Of a stretch of 64,000 nt of DNA, positions 54,660 to 64,000 are shown one piece after another. Origin of the DNA: Patellaria atrata CBS 101060 (lineage: Eukaryota > Ascomycota > Dothideomycetes > Patellariales > Patellariaceae). Made by a program: the position numbers and the translations under genes. Every line of letters starts with the position of its first letter. Within the stretch, counting starts at the first letter, position 1. The notes under the pieces were generated by a model, which saw only the letters and a program-made list of their open reading frames with translations, did not search any database and was not told the DNA's origin. Location: positions 872,315-936,314 of the forward strand of contig MU006095.1 of the NCBI GenBank assembly GCA_010093705.1, written 5' to 3'.

Positions 54660-54850
54660 TCTTTTTAATCGGTCTTATTGTTTTATGTGATCTAGTCACT
54701 TCATATAGTCTAGCCATGCTATACAGTCTAGTTATTCCATAGGGTATAATCTGGTCATTCCGCATAGTCTGGTCATTCCGTATAGTCTGGTCATTCCGTA
54801 TAGTCCACTCATTTCGTACAGTTCACTTAAAGTGTATAGTCCACTCTTCG
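54660..54850. repeat. Degenerate 18-bp minisatellite
   Basis: Units of the form TATAGTCTGGTCATTCCG recur at 18-bp steps; the middle copies are near-identical and the outer ones diverge (TACAGTCTAGTTATTCCA, TATAGTCCACTCATTTCG). Confidence 0.75.
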
Positions 54851-54945
54851 CACCTTATATATACTCCATTACGCACGCTGCATATACTCCTAACCTCGTC
54901 ATACTTTACTCCTTCTATACCCTTCAGGCTTATACCTTCTATCCC

Positions 54946-55294
54946 TCTATATCTCCTATCCCTTAATACCTCCTGTCCCTTAATACCTCCTATCTCTTAA
55001 TACCTCCTATCCCTTAATACCTCCTATCCCTTAATACCTCCTATCCCTTAATACCTCCTATCCCTTAATACCTCCTATCCCTTAATACCTNNNNNNNNNN
55101 NNNNNNNNNNNNNNNNNNNNNNNNNNNNNNNNNNNNNNNNNNNNNNNNNNNNNNNNNNNNNNNNNNNNNNNNNNNNNNNNNNNNNNNNNNCCTATCCCTT
55201 AATACCTCCTATCCCTTAATACCTCCTATCCCTTAATACCTCCTATCCCTTAATACCTCCTATCCCTTAATACCTCCTATCCCTTTATATCTTC
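54946..55294. repeat. 17-bp minisatellite interrupted by an assembly gap
   Basis: Near-perfect tandem copies of CCTCCTATCCCTTAATA flank the gap on both sides. Edge units are degenerate (CTGTCCC, TATCTC, CCCTTTATATC). The real copy number is unknown because the array is not fully assembled. Confidence 0.95.
55091..55190. other. Assembly gap of 100 N
   Basis: Exactly 100 N inside the 17-bp array. The round number suggests a gap of unknown size rather than a measured one. Confidence 0.98.
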
Positions 55295-56915
55295 TAATCC
55301 ACTACTTCTACACTCTACACCTTTTCCACATCATACCTTCTCCACCATACCTTCCACACCACACCTTCCCCATCGCACCCAACACATCTCTAACACACTC
55401 CACCACCCTATCCAAACCATCTCAAACCCACACCCAGGGCCTCCACTCAACCTTTACCCGTAACACACTCTAGACCATACCCCACGCCGAGAGTATAAAG
55501 TCCAGTATAACTATACCCGACCCTGTGGAATCCAAGACTGCGTTAGGATGAGAGGGATACGGCACAGTACGGTAAGAGGAGGGGTGGTGAGTGAATGAGT
55601 GAATGGGGTTTAGAAGGAGAAAGAGGAAGTGGGGGAAATTGGGTTTGGCGATAGGGTTGATGAATACTAATTTACTGAGCTGGGAGATGGTGATCAGGGT
55701 TAGGAGACGGGGGATGGGGGATGGATGGGGGATGGAGGATGGATGGAGACTGGAAAGTACACTTGGACGGTTGGGTGGGGTAGTAATTAAGAGGGAGTCC
55801 TGGGAGGGAGACGGTTGGTGATTCGAGAGACGAGAGCGGAGGTTGGCACTGTACTTGGGTAGTTAAGGAGACGGTTACTGTTAGCAAGGATGGAAGCAGT
55901 AGGGAAGTTTTTTTTTCTCTTTTTCTTAGTGCTTCAGTTTATATAAATCACTTTCTATCATCGCCAATTTACCATATCAAGAAAACTGGGCCATCACATA
56001 GGAAACACCCCCCTAACCAAACGTCCCCCATACATCCAGCCGATATCCTCTCCTAGATCCTACTACCCAAACCGCAACATATGCATAGACAAGTGTTTCT
56101 TCAGTAGCACCGACAACCTAAGTACGTCCAAACCCCCCCATATCCGCAGAAATCGTTAACGGCGTAGTCCATCAAGACAAGCCTCAAGGCCATTAAGAAT
56201 CTTACCTCAATTGTCGGGAATTTTGATACGTACCTCAACTTCCCAACCTTCCAACGCATCCGTTTGATTCCAAACCCTACTCCCCCACCTCAAGTATCTA
56301 CCGACGCAATGAATACTTTGGGAAGGAAACAAAGGTTTATCTGACCCAAACGTAACCTGGAGATATCGAAACGGATGAGGTGGAAAGAGCGTCAAATGGA
56401 CGAAGGGTGGTAGAAGGTAGAGTAAATGGTGTAATGCGTAAATGGTTTGCAAGACTGAAAGGCACGTGGAGCTTTACTTTGAGACCGGGTGGGAGGAGGC
56501 TAACCTGGCAATAGTTGCAAAACCTCAAGGGCATAATAAACCTTTACAACGAAACCTTAAACATCACGATAATTACAAGTAATAAGTCATAGAGAAAGGT
56601 CTTTTTTTTTATTCCGCCATACAATCGTAAAGCCATGGAAACATGAGCTAAAGCAAGCCAATGTATGCCGATTAAGGCAAGGTCTACCTACGAGCCGAGA
56701 CGAACAGGAGGAGGATTAAGGAAATGACATTGCTGGGAAGACATGCTCAGGTTTGAATGTTGACTTTTTAAGGAGCTGTTTACCGCATGTCAATTGAATC
56801 GCACACTGCACCCATGGCCTTTCCCACCCATACACTCCACATGCACTCCATCATGATGCCAAGCCAACTGTGGAATCGCAGTTATGCGTCCATCGAAACA
56901 GGAGAAACAAAGAAT

Positions 56916-57944
56916 CTACTCTGGCTTCTGCTCCTCAGCAGCAGCGGGAGGAGCGTCTGTTGTCTCCTTGGCCTCTGTCGCTGGCTGCTCATTTGATGGC
57001 TCGGCCTCGGAGGAAGTCCAGAGAGTCTATAATAGGTTAAAATTTTGATAGTTTGCAATAAGGAGCTCAATACATACCAAATTATCCCTGAGGAGTTGCA
57101 TGATCAAAGTGGAATCTTTGTAGCTCTCCTCGCTGAGAGTATCGAGTTCTGTAACCATGTTAGGTGGATATGCAAATCTCATTTGATAACGGAGAATATA
57201 CATACCAGCAATGGCATCATCAAAAGCTTGTTTGGCGAGATGGCAAGCCTGATCTGGAGAATTAAGGATCTCGTAGTAGAAGACAGAGAAGTTAAGAGCG
57301 AGACCAAGGCGAATTGGGTGGGTCGGGGCAAGATCCGTCTGAGCAACTTCAGTAGCGGCCTTGTAAGCTTCGAGGGACTTGTCGGCGGAAGTCTTGCGCT
57401 TCTCGCTCGTGGCGAACTCAGCAAGGTAGCGGTGATAGTCACCCTTCCTAAAGTGGGAGCCTCAATTAGAACTCTGCTGATGCAACTACCCATGCAAGTC
57501 AACTAGGGCTCACTCACATCTTGTGGTAGAACACCTTTGATTCACCGCTCTGCGCAGAGGGGATCAAGTGCTTATCTAGTACGACCAAGATATCTTCGCA
57601 GATGTTTCCAAGCTCTGACTCAATCTTCTGGCGGTATTCCTTAATGAGTGCAACCTGCGACTCATTGCCTTTAGATTCTTCCTTCTGTTCGATGGATGTG
57701 ACGATTCTCCAAGACGCGCGACGAGCACCGATGACGTTCTTGTAGGCAACGGAAAGAAGGTTTCGCTCCTCAACGGAAAGCTCTTGATCAGCGGATGCGA
57801 CGGTCTTCATGTTCTCGACCATCTCTGGAAATGAGGTTAGACTGGTCTTTCGTGTAAGAAATAATCATAACCAAAAGGCCTACCTTCATATCGCTCGGCC
57901 TGCTCGGCAAGCTTTGCTAGGTAGACGGAGTCCTCGTAACCCAT
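56916..57944 (-). CDS. bmh1: 14-3-3 protein (Bmh1/2-like), 263 aa
   Basis: Five exons keep frame: 57944-57884, 57824-57518, 57447-57206, 57148-57078 and 57026-56916. 14-3-3 proteins are dimeric phosphoserine/threonine adaptors in cytosol and nucleus. All family blocks are present: [40 protein letters not shown] (basic phosphate-binding groove), [60 protein letters not shown] and [20 protein letters not shown]. The acidic tail ends AAAEEQKPE, shorter and less Gln-rich than yeast Bmh tails. The 1.4 kb of non-coding sequence upstream may include a leader intron. Confidence 0.96.
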
Positions 57945-59340
57945 TTTGACTGTGATATTCTGTCGAGATTGGATTAGTTATGATGATATTGGATATTCGA
58001 AGAATATCAGATCGCACGGAGATACTGAGGGTTCCAGTGAGAATGCGCGGTTGGTTGAGAAAGTGTGTTGAGTTGAGAATGAGAGGTAAGAAAACAAAGA
58101 GAAGAGCTAGCTGTGGAGTTAAAGAATACGCTAGCGTGACTTGTGAGGCAGTGTCCGAGACGACTTCACTTTGGATGACTGAATGTGAGTGTGTCTTTCG
58201 TCAATGCATGGACAATGCGAAAGTGAGGTTGGTTTATGTGCATGAGAAGCACCGGCTGATTACAGGGAGTTGAATCTGAGACATGAGACATCCAAAGAGG
58301 CTCAATATTCCTTAATCGTCAAGCGAACAGAAGCCGTCAAGAAATACTAAGAGACTCAGGCATGAGATAGATAGCATTGTCCGACAACCGCGATCTCGAG
58401 ACACTGCAAACACACACTGCAGTGTCGATGAAGGCGGGTGGCATAGGATGACGAAAGGGACATCAACCTCACCTATATATGACAAAGTAGGAATCGGCGG
58501 TGATGCGTAGGGTAAAATGGTAGATGCAGGACTTCGATGGGGTATAGACAGCGACAGCAATAGTTGAGAGATCGAACGTACGAATAATGGAGTATTGTCG
58601 AGGAGGAAGAGTTTTTGTTTTGGAGATTGAGGTAATGGAAGATTGAAAGTCAAGTCTTTGGCTGGCAGGAAGATTGGGAAAGCGGGACTTGGATTAGCGA
58701 CAAAGTCTTGGCAGTAAGACCGGGGCTTAAAAGGATGTGCAAACAGTTGCAGTTTGACCACCACTCGTCCACTTCCCACTCTGAGATGTCATTTAAGGTG
58801 GATGCCGCACGGGATCAAGAGGACTTGCGCATTTCCAGTCCTTTACTGGTACATCTTCAAAGATACAACAATACCTGCGTAAATCTGCTATGACTTATAA
58901 CCAACCAATAATTTGACCAGCTTTAGTAGCCTTGTGACATGTCATTGCTACCTATCCCACGTGTAGAAAGTGGGATGAATCAATCTTGCTTAGCAGTTAA
59001 ATGTGTAGTAAGGTAGTTAAGATCTAAGAAATACAGAATGCTATCTATTAATACCATGTCTCTAATTCATGCTGAGACCAAATGCATCTAACCACTATAG
59101 ATTCCCTGTATGAGATCATGTCTGTTGTTAATATTTCTTTACTATCTGAACAAAAGTCACGTGCTGTAACTCCGTCCCTCTTTCCTCGTGACGCCAGGGT
59201 AGGTGCATCATACCTTCCTCAAAAGCTCCTCACGATTGGATCACCCCATCTCCAATATACCGTACAGCAGACCCATTTAAATACCTACAACTCCCGTCCA
59301 ACCCCAAGTATCCTTCCAATTCAAAACAAACTCAACAACA
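57945..59340. other. Intergenic, divergent promoters of 14-3-3 and IF1
   Basis: 1.4 kb between two divergent genes with no gene visible. The minus-strand frame at 58312-58779 lacks protein-like sequence. Confidence 0.5.
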
Positions 59341-59839
59341 ATGATGCGAACATCCATCATCCGATCAATTCGCCCACTTCAAGCTACCCGTGCTCTATCC
59401 ACCACCGCGAGAGCTATGACAGAGGGTGCAACTGGCTCCGGGTCGTCACGCCCGGGAGGTATGCGTTCAGGGTGAGTGTATAACGTAATTCCACCACATG
59501 AGGTTGTAGTACTGATGGTGTTCCCTTCACAGCGATGCCTTCAGCAAGCGTGAGCATGCCAGCGAGGAATTGTATATCCGAGCGGAAGAGAAGCAGAAGT
59601 GAGTTCATCCAACGACTTCGATGAGGATTGGAGGATCATATACTGATCCTGTTGTAATATAGGCTCCGTGCTCTCCAAGAGAGACTTAAACAAAGCGAGC
59701 AACACATGAGGGAGATGAGAGAACATCTGTATGTTTTATCCTCGGGCTTGGCATCGTTTCCGACAATTCAAAAAGATTGGTTCTAACATACATATACAGT
59801 GAAGAGCAAGAGAGGAAAGCAGGTGGCGAGCAGAACTAA
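59341..59839 (+). CDS. inh1: Mitochondrial ATP synthase inhibitor IF1, 100 aa
   Basis: Exons 59341-59471, 59533-59598, 59663-59728 and 59800-59839 keep frame. The protein blocks reverse ATP hydrolysis by F1 in the matrix when membrane potential falls. Residues 1-25 are a basic presequence (MMRTSIIRSIRPLQATRAL). The inhibitory segment begins with the Gly-rich GSSRPGGMRSGDAFSKRE, where AFSKREHASEELYIR matches the family's conserved FxKRExAxE core. A C-terminal dimerising coiled coil follows (RALQERLKQSEQHMREMREH). Introns at successive short exons are typical of tiny fungal genes. Size is close to other fungal IF1 precursors. Confidence 0.9.
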
Positions 59840-60274
59840 ATTCATAGACGACTCGCTGTATTGTAAACTGCGAAAATGACCGCCAGGGAATCCTAGATCG
59901 AATCTGTGACCTCTGTGGACTGGACTATTGGTTATGTATACTAAAACAGACATCTCCCAAGTTTCGAAATACATCAAGTGTTTGTACTCGAAAGCTTTTC
60001 AAGTACCTTATTCTGCTATCGTACATTTTGCACTACTTATGCTTATCTGTTCTGGACTAGCGTTACGGCATTCTCCGTACGACTGCTGTTACGCTCAAAC
60101 CGTGTACAGAGCGGTAGCAGATATTTCTATACCTTTCCCTTGGTGACTGTGATGCGTACCTTCAGTAATTAGACCCAAACTGAACTGTGGGACTGGATCA
60201 AACCCTGGCACCAGAGGTTTCCCACTGAATCCCAGTAAACACAACAACACAAAAGTAACATAAAAGGGATCACC
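59840..60274. other. Intergenic between convergent genes
   Basis: 435 bp with no gene visible. Confidence 0.5.
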
Positions 60275-62441
60275 TTATCTCCCGCCTCTGAAACTCCTAT
60301 AGAAGTCATCAGCAGGATCACTTCCGACCCCATTCCAACCATTATGGCGAGCAATCCCTGCACCCTCCCTTTGAGCAGCTGCGATCTTGCCCTTCAACTC
60401 CGCAGCACCACTATCGATGACTTGGAGCTGTGCAAGATGAGAGTTTAGGACGCGGATGACTTGAGAAAGCTGTTATATATTAGTCTAGTAGTTCAATATT
60501 ACCAAAAGAAATTAACTCACAGGATCATCTGACTTGTTACTCCTGCTCACCGAAGCAGAAATGGAGTTCGTCTCTTCGACCATCTCACCAAGGCTTTGAT
60601 TAAGCTCGTTAAGACGAGATGAGAGCTTTTCGGCCAGTTTATATCTGTTTGTCCAAGTCAGCCAACACTCTTCAACTATGACATAAATGGAAAACGGTCA
60701 CATACGTCTTTTCCCTCTCCGAATCCGGCCCTTGTCTCTCCCCACCCATCTGCTTCTCTAATAACGCATCCACCTCACCCTCATATCTCGTCAACCATGT
60801 ATCTAGCTCATGTTGCTGCATTTCTACATTCGAAAGCTGCCTCTCAACCTCTGCCGCATCCCTCTCGGCCTGAAAGGTCTTGTTGAACAGAGTAGTGATC
60901 TTATCACTATTCTCAACCAACAGACGATCCCAAGCCGCAACCTGCTCGGCCTGCTTCTGGAAGTCCTTTTGGTACTTTGAAAGGTCAGAGGCCCAACGCG
61001 TGATGATCTCGTCCATAGATTTGTTCTTTAGCCTCGACTGAGCAGGAGGTGGTGGGCCGGTGGTGGAACCGCCCAGGTTGCCCAGGGTCGGACCAGAAGG
61101 CTGGTTGCCATCTCCACGCGTAGTTGTGGGGGTAAGGATACCGGCAGTTACAGAAGTATCAGATGATGCTACAGAAGCGGTCGTAGTTGTAGCTGGCTGT
61201 ACTCTTGGCTGGCCCAAGCTAGGGAAAATACTAGGCATTGATGAAGCAGGCATACTTGTCGCAGGCTTTGCTCCACCAATACCACCAAATAGTGACGCTC
61301 CAGAAGTTCCAGGAGCTGTGGTTCCCTGCGATGTGCTTTGCTGCCCAGACGTAGATGGTGCTGAAGATGTAATACTAAATGACAAAGAGCTAGGTTGAGA
61401 AGTTGAAGAAGCTCCAGCAAAGGAGAACGTTGGCTTGGGAGCTTCTGTCGCTTTGGTAGATGCTGGCGTAGTTGAACCAATGTTGCTGAACAGGGATTGC
61501 CCGGTAGTAGAGGTAGCGGGTGTGGAAGACGGTTGTGCTGGTGCTGATGATGTAGCTGTGGAGGTAGGCTTGAATCCGGAGAAGGATGGGGTCTGAGGAT
61601 TAGACTGACCTGACTGTCCACCGAAAAGAGATGAACCACCCTGGGGAGTTTGCGGTTTTCCTAGATTGCCGAACAATGCTGATCCACCAGACGTCGCGGG
61701 CTTTTGCTCTGAGGAAGCAGAGCTTGATGCTGGAGTCTGTTGATTATTTCCTTGACTAACTGAGCTGAAAAGAGTTGTTGGAGGTGGAACAGCAGGCGTG
61801 GTGGAAGTATTTCCAAACAATGATGGCTTATTGGACGCTGGCGTTGACGCACCCGCTGGAGCAGACGAAGTGTTGTTGGATCCTGAAGTTCCAAAGCTAG
61901 GAGTTCCAGAAGTTCCAGTCGAACCAAAGAGACTGCTGGTAGTCTGCCCCTGTGTTGTAGCAGGAGCGCTGCTCTTTGCTCCTCCGAAGAGAGCAGAAGC
62001 TGAAGACACTTCAGTTGGTTTCGGTCCAAAGTTGAAGCCCGAGCCTTCAGTTGCTTTGGGTGTACTAGTTCCACCTGTTGTTCCAAATAAACCTCCACCT
62101 GAAGTTCCTGTAGAACTAGGAGTAGTAGGTTTGCTGAACAGACTGCTACCAGTATTGCCTGAGCCACCTGTTGTACTAAACAAGCTGGGACCGGTAGAGC
62201 TACTTGTTGTGCCTGAGCCAGCATTTCCCCCAAATAAAGTATTACTTCCACCTGATGCTACTGCTCCAAACAAAGGCTTTTGACCCTGTGCTCCGGAAGC
62301 GAGAGGTGATGAATTGTTCGGTTGGTTGAACGAAAAGCTACCAAAAGAACCGAATGTCGATGTCTGTCCTGAACCTGATGTAGCCGATGAACCTGGCGTA
62401 CTTGTGCCGGTGGATTTTGGAAGGCCGAAGTTGAACGACAT
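60275..62441 (-). CDS. nsp1: Nucleoporin Nsp1 (Nup62 homologue), 684 aa
   Basis: Exons 62441-60706, 60644-60521 and 60469-60275 keep frame. Nsp1 is a central-channel nucleoporin that works with Nup49 and Nup57 (and with Nup82). The N-terminal 450 residues are low-complexity Ser/Thr/Pro/Gly with many FG motifs (GSLFG-like SLFG, ALFG, PLFG, PSFG), the cohesive transport barrier. The C-terminal Nsp1 coiled-coil domain starts near LKNKSMDEIITRWASDL (about 475), goes on with KYQKDFQKQAEQVAAWD and ELDTLTRYEGEVDALL-type heptads, and ends DPADDFYRSFRGGR. Repeats in the first part give long antisense shadow frames. Confidence 0.95.
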
Positions 62442-62934
62442 TGTGATTGTTACTCTCTACTCTTGCTCGAGAAGAGTATGCAAGGGATAGGCAGTTTAAA
62501 GGTTAGAGCTTCAGCTCCTTGAAACCGCGGCGAAAGTCCAATCGAATGAACCTGGAAGTTGATTGCGATTGGGTGATCAAGCTGATCCTGAAATATTCGA
62601 TCGGAAACCGATGTGGTTGTTGACGTTCGTTGGAGTTGTGGATAGAGAGAGGTAACAAGACGCGCTTGGAAGCTTTCGTTGCTCGTGTCTGTTCTGCGAA
62701 AGGCAGTGCCAAGACTCCGCGGTTCAGGGACCCCTCCGTACCCTTTGCTGTAGATAACCTCTACTCCATGCGGTACGGAAGTATCACAGCCACAAATGTG
62801 CTTTATCGCCTGAGGTGCCGCTGACATTCACGTGCAGTGGAGTGATTGAGCTGGCTCAGGCTTCATGACTTAATATACTTAGAAGCAACTAACTTCGAAA
62901 TTCCCAAGCAGTATCTTAGAATTAAGAACACACA
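62442..62934. other. Divergent promoter region (nsp1 / downstream gene)
   Basis: 493 bp between divergent starts, with no gene visible. Confidence 0.5.
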
Positions 62935-64000
62935 ATGGCAGACCTCACACCACCTAGGAAGAGGGTCGAGCTTGAAGATCCAGGAGCACACGAGTTAGGT
63001 ACGAGCAGATATGTCACTTTAAAGCCAATCAAACACATTGCTGACTACTATCCTTCAGACTCCTCTGGTGACGAACACTTTTCTGATGCTTCAGAGGGTC
63101 GAAAACCTACTTTAGACCAAGCGGGCGCCGACCGATCAAATGCCACATCCCCCATTCCTGTCACTCGGGTAGAAAGAGTCGATGATATACCCGCACATGG
63201 CGAAGTGCCCAACACTCCCGCCTACAAAATGCGTATGGCCGACGCCGTTCCGGACGAAGTAGAGGTTGTCCCAGAAGGGCAAAGGAGCCGTAGTGCTTCA
63301 TCGTTAAGGGCAGGAGACCGCCCCTCGGCGCCCAGCAGTCCAGTACCAAAGACAGTCGTCGAGAAGGTAGATCCAGATGTCCCGGGTCATGGTGATGTTC
63401 CTGGTACAGATGCGTATGAGCTACGTAAGGCGGATGCTATACCAGATTTGATACTCAAAGCTCCGCCAACCCCGCGCGGGGATGCGTTTCCAGAAGGTAA
63501 GATAGGTTCTTCGTTTTCCTTACAGCGAGTCAATTGACGGAAGAAGGATCACCAACTGTTTTGAGCAGATCAGAACACGAATTAGACGAGCCTCCTAGCC
63601 ACGATAACGACGAGGAGGATGAGGCTGAGGAGGATGGAGACGGCGAGGGCTTCGGTGATGACTTTGACGACTTCGAAGAAGGCGAGCAAGGGAACGATGA
63701 CGATGATTTCGGGGATTTTGATGATGGGTTTGCAGAGGATTCAGGGGGTGGTAGGGAAGATGGGACGGCGTTTGCTGAAGAGTCTTTTCAACCTTCCCCT
63801 GTTCCTCTTGCTGCTCCCCCTTCTCTTGTAAGTCATTTAGCTCTACAGTCTGAAATAAAATCTATATCTTCAATGCTCAATGTTCCCAAAACACGCATCT
63901 ATCCTCTTCCTCCCCCGTCCCAAACGCCTCTATTACAAAACCGAAACCTCCACTAACATCTTCTCTCCCTAGCGCCTTCTAGACTACTCCAACCTCCACT
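62935..64000 (+). CDS. Acidic FGDDF-motif protein (possible AP-1 accessory, Laa2-like), partial
   Basis: Exons 62935-63496 and 63526-63827 are clear, joined across a 29-bp intron (GTAAGA...TTACAG), which is at the short limit. A third exon probably starts at 63973 after a 145-bp intron (GTAAGT, branch CTAAC at about 63955, acceptor CCCTAG); otherwise the frame stops at 63956. The protein has two internal repeats ending in PGHGDVPGTDAYELRKADAIPD and AHGEVPNTPAYKMRMADAVPD. A strongly acidic stretch follows with GFGDDFDDFEEGEQ and DFGDFDDGF, which are Phe-acidic motifs that bind clathrin adaptor ear domains. Ascomycete proteins with this layout include Laa2-type AP-1 accessory factors (recalled, low certainty). 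The 3' end lies outside the window. Confidence 0.7.

Larger units (their letters stand above)
53306..56915. other. Gene-poor region with minisatellites and an assembly gap
   Basis: No gene is visible in 3.6 kb apart from the repeats listed separately. Pyrimidine-rich stretches at 53700-54000 and 55290-55440 produce low-complexity shadow frames. Confidence 0.5.

Noticed and set aside
61661-62251. Leu/Gln/Val-rich minus-strand frame and its plus-strand partner at 61798-62283
   Set aside because: Alternative frames of the Nsp1 FG-repeat coding sequence.

Overview
This window looks like a piece of nuclear chromosome from a filamentous ascomycete (Pezizomycotina, most likely Leotiomycetes; the class is my inference). 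The genes carry short introns of about 45-90 bp with GTRNGT donors and CTAAC-like branch sites. The gene set is typical of filamentous fungi: NADPH oxidase NoxA, the white-collar photoreceptor partner WC-2, a hemerythrin-like protein, a MEP/Amt ammonium transporter and many gene-poor spacers. I rebuilt 24 protein genes. Where splicing was needed I chose donor and acceptor pairs that keep the frame and restore the family's conserved sequence.

Layout. 0.8-11.3 kb: two orphan proteins, an Rtc3/SBDS-domain protein, an F-box-like protein, a 2OG-Fe(II) dioxygenase and an alpha/beta hydrolase. 13.6-20.7 kb: an eight-exon ammonium transporter, then an intronless 1375-residue protein kinase that also carries two DUF3659-like repeats, a charged coiled coil and an RRM-like segment. 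21.7-26.3 kb: an FRG1 homologue, a zinc alcohol dehydrogenase with a GC-AG intron, and a small four-helix membrane protein. 29.9-39.1 kb: noxA, rad50, wc-2 and a hemerythrin-like protein. 39.9-47.8 kb: a peroxisomal ABCD transporter (Pxa1), an atypical cytochrome P450, and a divergent mitochondrial pair (succinate dehydrogenase subunit 4 and the beta subunit of the mitochondrial processing peptidase). 47.8-56.9 kb is gene-poor, with only a SCOC-type coiled-coil gene, a 34-G run and two minisatellites, one of which contains a 100-N assembly gap. 56.9-64 kb: 14-3-3, the ATPase inhibitor IF1, nucleoporin Nsp1, and the start of an acidic FGDDF-rich protein that runs off the window.

The genes do not form one pathway. 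Functional links are local: the SDH4/MPP-beta pair shares a 271-bp promoter with two CCAAT boxes, rad50 and wc-2 share a 440-bp divergent promoter, and the ammonium transporter has GATA sites upstream. The least ordinary items are the kinase-DUF3659-RRM-like protein, the P450 with degenerate signature motifs, and a 9-bp palindrome GTACWGTAC found seven times, always between genes. I saw no rRNA or tRNA genes, CRISPR arrays or recognisable transposons.
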